From positions 183,054-247,053 of the forward strand of contig NZ_JBNAFR010000007.1 in the NCBI RefSeq assembly GCF_049800775.1: a stretch of 64,000 bases of DNA, written 5' to 3'. The notes beneath the pieces are model-generated. The model was not told where the DNA came from. It did no database searches and saw nothing but the letters and a program-made list of their open reading frames with translations. This stretch comes from Dinoroseobacter sp049800775 (GTDB taxonomy: Bacteria > Pseudomonadota > Alphaproteobacteria > Rhodobacterales > Rhodobacteraceae). The position numbers and the translations under genes are program-made. Within the stretch, counting starts at the first letter, position 1. The number at the start of each line of letters is the position of its first letter. Positions 34,987 through 43,365 of the stretch are shown here, in pieces.

Positions 34987-35525
34987 GATCCGGCCCTCAC
35001 GCTGGCGAACACGCGGTTAATTTCATCGATCAACGCAGGCGCGGCGGTGCTCTCGGCGACGGCGGCCGCAATGGCCACCCGCGCACCGGGTAGGTCGAGA
35101 ACGGCGATGGTGAAGACGATGTCAGCCCCATCGCGCCGTCCGGTCCCCTTGATGACCCGCGCTGGCAGGCCCGCCACGCGCTCTTTCGAGATCGAAATGA
35201 TCTCGGGATCCGACGACATGAACTTCTCGATCTCGTCCAGATAATCCAGCCCGCCTTCGAGCGTGCTGATCCCTGGTGGCGAGAAGAATCCCATCCACAC
35301 ATCCGGCTCAACCGTTGGGCGCAGGGTCACGATCTGTGGGACCGGCACGGCTGCCGCCTCGTCGGGGGGAGAGATCTCGCGCGCGCCGCCGGTCTGGATC
35401 GACCAGAAGTCCGGAACAGCCACGGAAAACAGGGGGCGGTCTCCATCAGCATAGCTGATCCGGAGATCCGCGCTGGCCGGTGAGGCCAGGGCGAGGGCGG
35501 CGCAAAGCAGGGCGTGTTTCATCAT
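34983..35525 (-). CDS. Secreted protein of unknown function
   Basis: Protein of 180 aa (179 if the adjacent second ATG is used). MMKHALLCAALALASPASA is a signal peptide. The exported part, LRISYADGDRPLFSVAVPDFW to INRVFASVRAGS, looks like a compact alpha/beta domain with SISKERVAGLPARVIKGTG in the middle, resembling a PsbP/Mog1-like fold; this is a guess from pattern only. It overlaps the proline-rich lipoprotein gene, suggesting a shared envelope role. Confidence 0.75.
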   Translation of the reverse strand: MMKHALLCAALALASPASADLRISYADGDRPLFSVAVPDFWSIQTGGAREISPPDEAAAVPVPQIVTLRPTVEPDVWMGFFSPPGISTLEGGLDYLDEIEKFMSSDPEIISISKERVAGLPARVIKGTGRRDGADIVFTIAVLDLPGARVAIAAAVAESTAAPALIDEINRVFASVRAGS

Positions 35526-35593
35526 GACCCGAGTGTCTGGGCAAAGGGCCCGGCAGGTCAAGCGCCGAAGCGCCGCCCGTCAAGGGTTTGCGA

Positions 35594-35923
35594 TCAATGC
35601 GTTGCCGTCTCGGAGAACAGGTTGATGATCAGGATCCCGGCTAGGATCAGGACCAGCCCGAGGACCGCCGGAAGGTCCAGCCGTTGTCCGAAGATGAGCC
35701 AGCCGATCCCCGCCACCATCATCAGGCCCATGCCCGACCAGAGCGCATAGACGATGCCCAGCGGCATCACTTTGAGGGTGAGGGACAGCAGGTAGAAGCT
35801 GATCCCGTAGCCGATCACCACCGTGATCGACGGGCCGATCCGGGTGAACTGCTGGCTGGCCTGCAGGGCGGAGGTTGCGACCACCTCGGCAAATATGGCT
35901 CCGATGAGGAGGATGTAATGCAT
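35594..35923 (-). CDS. Small multidrug resistance (SMR) transporter, EmrE/Qac type
   Basis: Proton-coupled exporter of cationic compounds, 109 aa with four helices. The essential membrane Glu is in IFAEVVATSALQAS, residue 13. Family stretches GIVYALWSGMGLMMVAG and FGQRLDLPAVLGLVLILAG match the Qac/EmrE branch rather than the guanidinium exporters. It works as a dimer. It is 22 nt downstream of the YitT-like gene on the same strand. Confidence 0.92.
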   Translation of the reverse strand: MHYILLIGAIFAEVVATSALQASQQFTRIGPSITVVIGYGISFYLLSLTLKVMPLGIVYALWSGMGLMMVAGIGWLIFGQRLDLPAVLGLVLILAGILIINLFSETATH

Positions 35924-35945
35924 GACGGCTCCTGTGGCGCGTGGA

Positions 35946-36572
35946 TCAGGTAGCGATGTAGCGTCGCTTGTTGTGATTGAACGCGATCACACCGTTGAGC
36001 ACCAGCGCGCCGAGCAGGGAATAGGCCACGATGGACAGGGGAAAGAGCAGGGCGGCCACCGCAAAGAGCACCAGATCGAAGAGGATCTGCACATAGCCCG
36101 CCTTGAACCCGGTCTTGTCCTGCACGATCAGCGCGATCACCCCGAGCCCGCCGAGGCTGCCGCCATGACGGAACACGGCCAGCAGGCCAAGCCCGGTGGC
36201 GGCGCCGAAGATCACCACGCCGAGGGCGGGGTTGAGGGTCTCGATCCGGAACCCCATAGGCATGAACTCGGTCGAGAGCGACAGGGCCGTGACACAACCG
36301 ATGGACTTGAGGGTGAATTCCAGTCCGAGCTTGCGATAGGCAACCCAGTAGAACGGCAGGTTGACGACAAAGAACACCGCCCCGAAGGACAGGCCGGTGA
36401 CATAGGACAGGATCAGCGCAAGCCCGGCGGTCTGGCCCGTCACCAACCCGAGATGGCTGAGAAAGGTCAGCCCCACCGCGCAGAGCAGCACGCCGAGCGA
36501 GAGGCCCTGGGCGTCATCCAGAGCTGTGTGTTTGAGGTCTTCGGGACGGGGAATGGGCAGCGGTGCGGGCAT
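35946..36572 (-). CDS. YitT-family membrane protein
   Basis: Integral membrane protein of 208 aa with five to six hydrophobic segments. It resembles YitT/DUF161 proteins lacking the C-terminal soluble DUF2179 domain: GVLLCAVGLTFLSHLGLVTGQ, GLALILSY, FGAATGLGLLAVFRHGGSLGG and VIALIVQDKTGFKAGYVQ. The function of the family is unknown. It is followed by the SMR gene. Confidence 0.8.
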   Translation of the reverse strand: MPAPLPIPRPEDLKHTALDDAQGLSLGVLLCAVGLTFLSHLGLVTGQTAGLALILSYVTGLSFGAVFFVVNLPFYWVAYRKLGLEFTLKSIGCVTALSLSTEFMPMGFRIETLNPALGVVIFGAATGLGLLAVFRHGGSLGGLGVIALIVQDKTGFKAGYVQILFDLVLFAVAALLFPLSIVAYSLLGALVLNGVIAFNHNKRRYIAT

Positions 36573-36658
36573 GGGTCTTGCTACCGCGCGGGCCGGGGGC
36601 CGGGCCAGCCGAAAACGCCGCCCCGGTCCGAGTTTTTCCGCGCGGCAGCGCCCGGTGC

Positions 36659-37873
36659 CTAACCGGCAAGCGCCGCGTTCAAACGTTCATCAAGCGTGTT
36701 GAGAAAACCCATGGTGGTCAGCCATTTCTGGTCCGGTCCCACCAGCAGGGCGAGGTCCTTGGTCATGTGCCCCGCCTCCACGGTTTCGACGATCACCCGC
36801 TCCAGCGTTTCGGCGAAATTGGCGAGGGCGGTGTTGTCGTCGAGCTTGGCGCGGTGCTTGAGCCCCCCGGTCCAGGCATAGATCGAGGCGATGGAGTTGG
36901 TCGAGGTCTCCTTGCCCTCCTGATGCTGGCGGTAATGGCGGGTCACGGTGCCATGGGCGGCCTCGGCCTCCACGATCTCGCCGTCGGGCGTCATGAGCTG
37001 CGAGGTCATCAGGCCAAGGGAGCCGAACCCTTGGGCCACGGTGTCGGATTGCACATCGCCATCATAGTTCTTGCAGGCCCAGACAAAGCCGCCATTCCAC
37101 TTCATCGCGCAGGCCACCATGTCGTCGATCAGCCGGTGCTCGTACCAGATGCCCGCCTCTTTGAATGCCTCGGCGAACTCGTCCTCATAAACCTTCTGAA
37201 AGAGCTCGAGAAAGCGGCCATCATACTGTTTCAGAATGGTATTCTTGGTGGACAGGTAAACCGGCCAGCCGAGTTTCAGCCCGTAATTCAGCGAGGCGCG
37301 GGCAAAATCGATGATCGAGGCATCGAGGTTGTACATCCCCATGAACACGCCGGCGGAGGGGGCGTCGAACACCTCGCGTTCGTCCACCGTGCCATCCTCG
37401 CCGACAAACTTCATGGTCAGCTTGCCCGGCCCGGGGAATTTCATATCCGTCGCCTTGTACTGGTCGCCAAAGGCGTGGCGACCGATCACGATGGGCTGGG
37501 TCCAGCCGGGCACGAGCCTCGGCACGTTCCGGCAGATGATCGGCTGGCGAAAGACCACCCCGCCGAGGATATTGCGGATCGTACCATTGGGGCTGCGCCA
37601 CATCTTCTTGAGGCCGAACTCCTCCACCCGGGCTTCATCCGGCGTGATCGTGGCGCATTTGACCGCGACGCCGACCTCCTTGGTCTTTTCGGCGGCTTCG
37701 ATGGTGATCTGATCCTCGGTGCGGTCCCGCTCTTCGATGCCGAGATCGTAATAGAGCAGATCGATATCCAGATAGGGCAGGATCAGCTTGGTCTTGATGA
37801 AATCCCAGATGATCCGGGTCATCTCGTCTCCGTCCATTTCGACGATCGGGTTCTCGACTTTGATTTTGCTCAT
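36659..37873 (-). CDS. icd: NADP-dependent isocitrate dehydrogenase
   Basis: Converts isocitrate to 2-oxoglutarate in the TCA cycle, 404 aa. It is the eukaryote-like dimeric type, with VENPIVEMDGDEMTRIIW at the start, SPNGTIRNILGGVVFRQPI (substrate-binding Ser/Asn/Arg), RHAFGDQYKATD, and EAAHGTVTRHYRQHQ for the NADP site. This differs from the E. coli-type Icd and is usual in alphaproteobacteria. It is a single-gene unit with an inverted repeat about 50 bp upstream. Confidence 0.97.
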   Translation of the reverse strand: MSKIKVENPIVEMDGDEMTRIIWDFIKTKLILPYLDIDLLYYDLGIEERDRTEDQITIEAAEKTKEVGVAVKCATITPDEARVEEFGLKKMWRSPNGTIRNILGGVVFRQPIICRNVPRLVPGWTQPIVIGRHAFGDQYKATDMKFPGPGKLTMKFVGEDGTVDEREVFDAPSAGVFMGMYNLDASIIDFARASLNYGLKLGWPVYLSTKNTILKQYDGRFLELFQKVYEDEFAEAFKEAGIWYEHRLIDDMVACAMKWNGGFVWACKNYDGDVQSDTVAQGFGSLGLMTSQLMTPDGEIVEAEAAHGTVTRHYRQHQEGKETSTNSIASIYAWTGGLKHRAKLDDNTALANFAETLERVIVETVEAGHMTKDLALLVGPDQKWLTTMGFLNTLDERLNAALAG

Positions 37874-37922
37874 GGGGGCCTCGCATGATGGAAAGGGGCG
37901 TTGGCGTTGCGCAACTCATGGC

Positions 37923-37944
37923 ATTGTATGCGAAAGTATACAAT
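37923..37944. promoter_or_regulatory. Inverted repeat upstream of icd
   Basis: ATTGTAT (37923-37929) and ATACAAT (37938-37944) are perfect 7-bp arms with an 8-nt spacer, 50 bp before the icd start. ATTGTATAC-type arms are common in GntR-family operators. The cognate regulator is unknown. Confidence 0.45.
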
Positions 37945-38047
37945 TACGGATCCGCCCAGTGCGACACCCTGCAACAGGTCGCTGCCCGGGCTGCCGACCT
38001 ATGCGGCGCATGGGCCATTCCATGAGCAGTCGAAGAAGGGGACGGGG

Positions 38048-38263
38048 TTAGTCCCCCGGCAGCTGAGACTCAAGGAACCGGCGCGCCCGGGCTTCCGCCT
38101 GCCGGACCCGGATATAGGTCTGATAGGCCTCTTCCATGGTCGAAGAGCTGGCGCCCAGTTGTTTGCCGACTTCGGTGATTAGCTGGTCATTGTCGAGCCG
38201 CGCCGCTGCCTCCAGCGCGTCGCGCGCGAGGGCATCCGCGAGGGTTTCGATGATTTGGCTCAT
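38048..38263 (-). CDS. Small conserved-looking protein of unknown function
   Basis: Protein of 71 aa starting MSQIIETLADALARDALEAA, entirely helical in appearance and rich in Ala, Glu and Arg, with no signal or membrane segment. Its second half (TYIRVRQAEARARRFLESQL) is a basic amphipathic helix. I use the ATG at 38263 because the upstream translation is arginine-rich and low in character. I do not recognise it. Confidence 0.6.
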   Translation of the reverse strand: MSQIIETLADALARDALEAAARLDNDQLITEVGKQLGASSSTMEEAYQTYIRVRQAEARARRFLESQLPGD

Positions 38264-38298
38264 GGGCGCAGGTCCTGCCGGGTCAAGATCGCCCCAGA

Positions 38299-38421
38299 CT
38301 AGCGCCGAAGGGTTTGCAGAACCTTTCCCGCGCGCGAGATTGTCCGTCTGTTGCGCAAGATGCGGGGATCCGCGCGCATCAGGGCCGCGGTGGCCGCGAC
38401 AAGCGGCACGAGGATGAACAA
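38299..38421 (-). CDS. Possible short membrane ORF
   Basis: A 40-codon frame starting with TTG at 38421 gives LFILVPLVAATAALMRADP, then a basic tail RILRNRRTISRAGKVLQTLRR. A hydrophobic helix followed by a positive tail is protein-like, and the frame ends 35 nt before the previous gene. There is no ATG and no clear Shine-Dalgarno. It might be a gene remnant. Confidence 0.25.
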   Translation of the reverse strand: MFILVPLVAATAALMRADPRILRNRRTISRAGKVLQTLRR

Positions 38422-38497
38422 CCGTTGATGCAGGATGTTTGCGAAATCCGCGTGTTTGGCGCGCTACCACCGGCCAGGCGGCGGTCGCGGGCCCAGC

Positions 38498-39151
38498 TTA
38501 GCGGGTGGTTTCGGTCAAACGCCGCCGCACATAGCCATCGACCGAGTCGATCATGGTTTCCATGTGCGGATCCTCAAAGAAGTGGCCCGCCTCCGGGACT
38601 TCCTCATGGGTGATGGTGATACCCTTCTGCTCATGCAGCTTGTTCACCAGCGAGACCGTATCGGCGGGCGCGGCCACGCGGTCGGCCGAGCCGTTGATGA
38701 TCAGCCCAGAGGAGGGGCAGGGCGCGAGGAAGCTGAAATCATAGGTATTGGCCGGCGGGGCCACCGAGATGAAGCCGGTGATCTCGGGCCGCCGCATCAG
38801 AAGCTGCATCCCGATCCACGCGCCAAAGGAGAAGCCCGCGACCCAGCAATGCTTGGAATTCGGGTTCATCGATTGCAGGTAATCGAGCGCGCTGGCGGCA
38901 TCGGATAGCTCGCCCACCCCCTGATCATACTCGCCCTGGCTGCGCCCGACGCCGCGGAAATTGAACCGCAGCACGGTGAAGCCCATGTTGTAGAACGCGT
39001 AATGCAGGTTGTAGACCACGCGATTGTTCATCGTCCCGCCAAATTGCGGGTGCGGATGAAGCACGATGGCGATCGGAGCGTCTTTTTCTTTTTGCGGATG
39101 ATATCGGCCTTCCAGTCGCCCTTCGGGTCCCGGAAAAATCACTTCGGGCAT
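38498..39151 (-). CDS. Alpha/beta hydrolase
   Basis: Cytoplasmic hydrolase of 217 aa. The oxyanion region is IVLHPHPQFGGTMNNRVVY, followed by NFRGVGRSQGEYDQG, the nucleophile elbow VAGFSFGAW (Ser near residue 107), the acid region INGSADRVAAP and the catalytic His in EAGHFFEDP. It belongs to the small serine-hydrolase group often found beside suf genes in this family; the substrate is unknown. It is divergent from iscR. Confidence 0.87.
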   Translation of the reverse strand: MPEVIFPGPEGRLEGRYHPQKEKDAPIAIVLHPHPQFGGTMNNRVVYNLHYAFYNMGFTVLRFNFRGVGRSQGEYDQGVGELSDAASALDYLQSMNPNSKHCWVAGFSFGAWIGMQLLMRRPEITGFISVAPPANTYDFSFLAPCPSSGLIINGSADRVAAPADTVSLVNKLHEQKGITITHEEVPEAGHFFEDPHMETMIDSVDGYVRRRLTETTR

Positions 39152-39221
39152 TCGTGCCTGTCCTCTCGCCGCCTCAGAGCCCGGGACAGGCCGTCATGAA
39201 CTTGACGACTTCGCTCGGGCA

Positions 39222-39239
39222 TTCTAGAACCATTCTAAA
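39222..39239. promoter_or_regulatory. Irr-type iron control element and palindrome before iscR
   Basis: TCTAGAA (39223-39229), spacer CCA, TTCTAAA (39233-39239) matches the alphaproteobacterial Irr box (TTTAGAA-N3-TTCTAAA) except for one base. A perfect palindrome GTGTGCACAC follows at 39246-39255. Both lie 70-105 bp before the iscR start. Irr control of suf is known in Rhodobacter sphaeroides. Confidence 0.65.
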
Positions 39240-39326
39240 CCAAATGTGTGCACACTGGTTCTGTGCAATTAAGGAAAGCCGGCGCGCAGGTCAATGTGCC
39301 CGGTGCCATCAGGGGGCGCGAGATCC

Positions 39327-39800
39327 GTGAAACTGAGCACCAAGGGCCGTTATGCCATGGTCGCCATGGCCGATCTGGCCGAAGCGCCGGACAACAAGCT
39401 GGTGACGCTGTCTGAAATCTCGGAGCGGCAGAACATCTCGCTGACCTATCTCGAGCAGCTTTTTGTCAAGCTGCGCCGGGCCGAGCTCGTGACCTCGGTG
39501 CGCGGGCCGGGCGGTGGTTACCGGCTGGCGCGTTCGCCGGACTCGATCCGGGTGGCGGATGTGCTGCAGGCAGTCGATGAGACCGTGAGCGCGATGCATA
39601 CCGGGGCCGGGGCCTCGGGCGCGAAATCGGGCTCGCGCGCGCAATCCATGACCAACCGGCTCTGGGAAGGGCTGAGTGCCCATGTCTATGTGTTTCTGCA
39701 TCAGACGCGGCTGTCGGATGTGGTTGGAAACCAGCTGACCCCGTGCCCGGCCGTGCCGACGCTCTTCACCGTGGTGGATGACGGCGAGACCGTATCGTGA
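39327..39800 (+). CDS. iscR: Rrf2-family regulator IscR, single-cysteine type
   Basis: Controls Fe-S cluster assembly genes, 157 aa. The winged helix is clear (KLSTKGRYAMVAMADLAEA, QNISLTYLEQLFVKLRRAEL, SVRGPGGGYRLARS). Only one Cys is present, in LTPCPAVPT near residue 143. E. coli IscR uses three Cys and one His, but Rhodobacter sphaeroides IscR also has a single Cys, so this is a family trait. GTG at 39327 gives the canonical N-terminus; an upstream ATG adds a nonconserved leader. It leads the suf operon. Confidence 0.92.
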   Translation: MKLSTKGRYAMVAMADLAEAPDNKLVTLSEISERQNISLTYLEQLFVKLRRAELVTSVRGPGGGYRLARSPDSIRVADVLQAVDETVSAMHTGAGASGAKSGSRAQSMTNRLWEGLSAHVYVFLHQTRLSDVVGNQLTPCPAVPTLFTVVDDGETVS

Positions 39801-39812
39801 AGGAACTGCAGC

Positions 39813-40859
39813 GTGGCTGACCGGGTATACCTTGATCACAACGCGACCGCCCCCCTGCGCCCCGAGGCGCGGGCGGCGATGGGCGCAGCCATGGATCTTG
39901 TGGGGAACCCGTCTTCGGTCCATGCGGAGGGGCGGGCCGCCAAGGGGATGATGGAGCGCGCCCGGGCCGAGATCCTGACGGCGCTTGGCGCTGAGGATTG
40001 CGATCTGGTCTTCGTGTCGGGCGCGACCGAGGGCGCCGCACTGGCCTGCGCCGGGCAGGACCTGCATTGCGCCCCGGTGGAGCATGACGCGATCACCGCC
40101 TGGTGCCAGAGCGATCTGCCGGTTGATGCGTGCGGCGCGGTTCATGTGGCGGATCCCGGGCATACGGCGCTGCAATCGGCCAACTCTGAAACCGGGGTGT
40201 TGCAGGATCTGCCCGAAGGGCTGGCGCTGGTCGATCTGACCCAGAGCTTCGGCAAAATGCCCGTCGCATTTTCCTGGACAGGTGCCCGGGTCGGGCTCGT
40301 CTCGGCCCACAAGATCGGCGGTCCCAAGGGCATCGGCGCAATCGTGATGCGCCGTGGCACAGATCTGGCCGCGCAGATCAAGGGCGGGGGCCAAGAGATG
40401 GGCTGGCGTTCCGGGACGGAAAATCTCTTGGGAATCTCGGGGTTTGCCGCTGCCGCCACCGCCGCGCAACGGGATCTGGAGGCAGGGCGTTGGGAGCGGG
40501 TTGCAGAAATTAGAAATATTCTAGAAACAAGTCTTCACTCTGGCGCATCGGAGACTATTTTTGTCGGGAAAGAGACTGCGCGACTCGCCAACACCGTCTG
40601 CGCCGTCTCGCCCGGGTGGAAAGGCGAAACCCAGGTGATGCAGATGGATTTGGCCGGCTACGCGGTGAGCGCGGGTTCGGCCTGCTCCAGCGGCAAGGTG
40701 AAGCCCAGCCGGGTTTTGCGCGCCATGGGGTTCGACGAGAACGATGCGGCCTGCGCCCTGCGCGTGTCCATCGGGCTCGAGACGACAGAAGAGGATGTGC
40801 TGCGCTTTTCCGAGGCGTGGCTGAAAGCAAGAAACCGGCATATGGCCCGCGCGGCATGA
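39813..40859 (+). CDS. NifS/IscS-like cysteine desulfurase
   Basis: PLP enzyme that takes sulfur from cysteine, 348 aa, shorter than IscS (about 400). It has VYLDHNATAPLRPEA at the N-terminus, the PLP Lys in LVSAHKIGGPKGIG, RSGTENLLG and the active-site Cys in SAGSACSSGK near residue 288. It starts with GTG, 12 nt after iscR. The cluster also contains sufS, so two desulfurases serve one operon, as in related organisms. The shortening is mainly in the middle region. Confidence 0.9.
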   Translation: MADRVYLDHNATAPLRPEARAAMGAAMDLVGNPSSVHAEGRAAKGMMERARAEILTALGAEDCDLVFVSGATEGAALACAGQDLHCAPVEHDAITAWCQSDLPVDACGAVHVADPGHTALQSANSETGVLQDLPEGLALVDLTQSFGKMPVAFSWTGARVGLVSAHKIGGPKGIGAIVMRRGTDLAAQIKGGGQEMGWRSGTENLLGISGFAAAATAAQRDLEAGRWERVAEIRNILETSLHSGASETIFVGKETARLANTVCAVSPGWKGETQVMQMDLAGYAVSAGSACSSGKVKPSRVLRAMGFDENDAACALRVSIGLETTEEDVLRFSEAWLKARNRHMARAA

Positions 40860-40905
40860 CCGGTTCGACAGAAAACCGCCCCACGGGGCCGAAGAGGATG
40901 ACCAG

Positions 40906-42417
40906 ATGAACGCACTGACAGAAGTAGAAGTCCGTGAAGGCGTAGACCGGGAAACGGTCGAGGCAGTGCAGTCGGTCGGCGAACGCTACAAATACGGCTG
41001 GGAAACCGAGATCGAGATGGAGTACGCGCCGAAGGGCCTCAGCGAGGACATCGTGCGTCTCATCTCGGAAAAGAACGAAGAGCCGGAATGGATGACCGAG
41101 TGGCGTCTGGCCGCCTATGCGCGCTGGAAAGAGCTCAGCGAGCCGAAATGGGCCATGGTCGACTATCCGGAAATCGACTTCCAGGACCAGTACTACTACG
41201 CCCGTCCCAAGAGCATGGTGGAAAAGCCCAAATCCCTGGACGAAGTCGATCCCAAGCTGCTGGAGACCTATAACAAGCTCGGCATTCCGCTCAAGGAGCA
41301 GGCGCTGCTGGCTGGCGTCGAAGCCCCCGAAGAGGACCGCAAGGTCGCCGTGGATGCGGTCTTTGACAGCGTGTCCGTGGGCACGACCTTTCAGGAAGAG
41401 CTGAAGAAAGCGGGCGTGATCTTCTGCTCGATCTCGGAAGCGATCAAAGAGCATCCGGAGCTGGTGAAGAAGTACCTGGGCTCGGTCGTGCCGGTCTCGG
41501 ACAACTATTATGCGACGCTGAACTCTGCAGTGTTCTCGGATGGCTCCTTTGTCTACGTGCCGCCGGGCGTGAAATGCCCGATGGAGCTGAGCACCTATTT
41601 TCGCATCAACGCGGAAAATACCGGCCAGTTCGAGCGAACGCTGATCATCGCGGACAAGGGCTCGTATGTGTCCTATCTCGAGGGCTGCACCGCGCCCCAG
41701 CGCGACATCGCCCAGCTGCACGCGGCTGTGGTCGAGATCGTCCTGCTGGAGGATGCCGAGGTGAAGTATTCGACGGTCCAGAACTGGTATCCGGGCGACG
41801 AAGACGGCAAGGGCGGCATCTATAACTTCGTGACCAAGCGCGCCGATTGTCGTGGGGATCGCTCCAAGGTGATGTGGACCCAGGTCGAGACCGGCTCTGC
41901 CGTGACCTGGAAATACCCGTCCTGCATCCTGCGCGGCGATGACACGCAAGGCGAGTTCTATTCGATCGCCATCGCCAACAACATGCAGCAGGCCGATACC
42001 GGCACCAAGATGGTCCATCTGGGCAAGAACACCAAGTCGCGCATCGTCTCCAAGGGGATCAGCGCGGGCAAGGCCCAGAACACCTATCGCGGGCTGGTGT
42101 CCATGCACCCGAAGGCCAAGAATGGCCGGAACTACACCCAATGCGACAGCCTCCTGATCGGCGATAAATGCGGCGCCCACACGGTCCCCTATATCGAGGT
42201 GAAGAACAACTCGAGCCGGGTGGAGCATGAGGCGACCACGTCGAAAGTGGATGATGATCAGCTCTTCTACTGCCGCCAGCGCGGCATGGACGAGGAAGAG
42301 GCCGTCGCCCTCGTGGTCAACGGGTTCTGCAAGGACGTGCTGCAGGCGCTGCCCATGGAGTTCGCCATGGAAGCGCAGCAGCTGGTCGCGATCTCGCTCG
42401 AAGGGTCGGTGGGCTAA
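40906..42417 (+). CDS. sufB: Fe-S cluster assembly scaffold SufB
   Basis: Core subunit of the SufBCD scaffold, 503 aa. It has the conserved N-terminal region YKYGWETEIEMEYAPKGLSEDIVRLISEKNEEPEW and the beta-helix core with SYLEGCTAPQRDIAQLHAAVVEIVLLEDAEVKYSTVQNWYPGDEDG, GGIYNFVTKR, and the C-terminal EHEATTSKVDDDQLFYCRQRG with the essential cysteine region. ATG at 40906. It precedes five small genes that intervene before sufC. Confidence 0.96.
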   Translation: MNALTEVEVREGVDRETVEAVQSVGERYKYGWETEIEMEYAPKGLSEDIVRLISEKNEEPEWMTEWRLAAYARWKELSEPKWAMVDYPEIDFQDQYYYARPKSMVEKPKSLDEVDPKLLETYNKLGIPLKEQALLAGVEAPEEDRKVAVDAVFDSVSVGTTFQEELKKAGVIFCSISEAIKEHPELVKKYLGSVVPVSDNYYATLNSAVFSDGSFVYVPPGVKCPMELSTYFRINAENTGQFERTLIIADKGSYVSYLEGCTAPQRDIAQLHAAVVEIVLLEDAEVKYSTVQNWYPGDEDGKGGIYNFVTKRADCRGDRSKVMWTQVETGSAVTWKYPSCILRGDDTQGEFYSIAIANNMQQADTGTKMVHLGKNTKSRIVSKGISAGKAQNTYRGLVSMHPKAKNGRNYTQCDSLLIGDKCGAHTVPYIEVKNNSSRVEHEATTSKVDDDQLFYCRQRGMDEEEAVALVVNGFCKDVLQALPMEFAMEAQQLVAISLEGSVG

Positions 42418-42444
42418 GCCCTGCCGCACGACCGGACAGATCCG

Positions 42445-42666
42445 ATGACAGAGCATCCTGACAAGCGACCCGGTTCCGGGTCGTCCCGCCCCAAATGGTT
42501 CGCGCCGGGTGTCTTCGCGGTGGCGTTCATCCTGTCCTATCTGGGCTCCGAGGGCTACGGGCCCGTGGGCGCGGTTCTGGGACTTGCCGCAGGGCTCGGG
42601 ATCGGTTGGGCGGCGGGGAAATACGTCTTTCCCGTGGCGCCAAAATCCGAGGATCCGGACCTATGA
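42445..42666 (+). CDS. Small membrane protein in the suf operon (73 aa)
   Basis: Hydrophilic N-terminus (MTEHPDKRPGSGSSRPKW) followed by two likely helices: WFAPGVFAVAFILSYLG and GPVGAVLGLAAGLGIGWAAG. I do not recognise a family. It starts 27 nt after sufB and overlaps the next small gene by ATGA. Confidence 0.75.
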   Translation: MTEHPDKRPGSGSSRPKWFAPGVFAVAFILSYLGSEGYGPVGAVLGLAAGLGIGWAAGKYVFPVAPKSEDPDL

Positions 42667-42839
42667 AGCCGATGCTGCTGACGGCCTCCGTGGCGGGGGT
42701 GTTTTGCGCGCTCTTTGCGCTGACCGTGGATGCGGTGACGGATGCGCTGAGCATGGCGCAGGCGCTGGCCCTGGCGGGGCTGTCGGGGTTTCTGGGCAGT
42801 CTGGTCGGGCAGTATGTCTGCCGGAGGAATGAGAAATGA
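42663..42839 (+). CDS. Small membrane protein in the suf operon (58 aa)
   Basis: Two hydrophobic helices, MLLTASVAGVFCALFALTVDA and MAQALALAGLSGFLGSLVGQY, with a short basic tail CRRNEK. Overlaps its neighbours at both ends by ATGA, so it is probably translated by coupling. No family recognised. Confidence 0.75.
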   Translation: MKPMLLTASVAGVFCALFALTVDAVTDALSMAQALALAGLSGFLGSLVGQYVCRRNEK

Positions 42840-43036
42840 ACTGGAAATGGCTTCTGAGCGCCGGGCACCCGCGCGGGCCCTGGGCGATCATGACGGCGTT
42901 GATGACCTTCGGCCTGATGGTTGTGAGCGCCCCCTTCTGGCAAGCGGGCGGCCCCCTCGTGGCCGCGGTGGCAGCGGCCTTCGCAGTCGCCCTGTCCTCG
43001 GTCCTGTCGAAGCTGGTGCTGGAGATGCGGAAATAA
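42836..43036 (+). CDS. Small membrane protein in the suf operon (66 aa)
   Basis: Two hydrophobic helices, GPWAIMTALMTFGLMVVSA and GGPLVAAVAAAFAVALSSVL, ending KLVLEMRK. It overlaps the 58-aa gene by ATGA. An 18-bp palindrome begins right after its stop. No family recognised. Confidence 0.75.
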   Translation: MNWKWLLSAGHPRGPWAIMTALMTFGLMVVSAPFWQAGGPLVAAVAAAFAVALSSVLSKLVLEMRK

Positions 43037-43054
43037 GCGCGCAGGCCTGCGCGC
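43037..43054 (+). promoter_or_regulatory. 18-bp perfect palindrome after the third small gene
   Basis: GCGCGCAGGCCTGCGCGC is perfectly self-complementary and starts at the base after the TAA stop. In RNA it could fold with a GGCC loop. No T run follows, so a stability or processing element is likelier than a terminator. Confidence 0.45.
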
Positions 43055-43164
43055 AAGACTTGGCTTTCGGACCTGCCCCGGACCGAAGCCGTTCACAGGT
43101 GCCTCGGCACCATAACATCCGGCGATCAGGGACGGCGCCGATCAACACGAGAGGGAGTATCCCC

Positions 43165-43365
43165 ATGAGCTGGCTTTATCGGGGTGGTTATATCGCAGGT
43201 TTGGTCCTGCTTTTCATTTTGTGCTTTTTCGCACCGCAGGTCTTCGGCATGTCCGCCGAGAACTTCGGACCGCTGAAAAAGTTCATCTGGTCTGGCGGCC
43301 TGATCGGCATCGTCTGGTTCGGCCATGAGATGCACTACGCGAACAGGAAAGACAGCACCGCATGA
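43165..43365 (+). CDS. Small membrane protein in the suf operon (66 aa)
   Basis: Two hydrophobic segments, GGYIAGLVLLFILCFFAPQVFG and FIWSGGLIGIVWFGHEMHY. GAGGGAG lies upstream of the ATG. The 128 bp before it hold the palindrome and other dyad sequence. It overlaps the ybjQ-like gene by ATGA. No family recognised. Confidence 0.75.
   Translation: MSWLYRGGYIAGLVLLFILCFFAPQVFGMSAENFGPLKKFIWSGGLIGIVWFGHEMHYANRKDSTA

Noticed and set aside
40555..42456. A 633-codon open frame on the minus strand opposite sufB
   Set aside because: Antisense by-product of codon bias; sufB on the plus strand is unmistakable.
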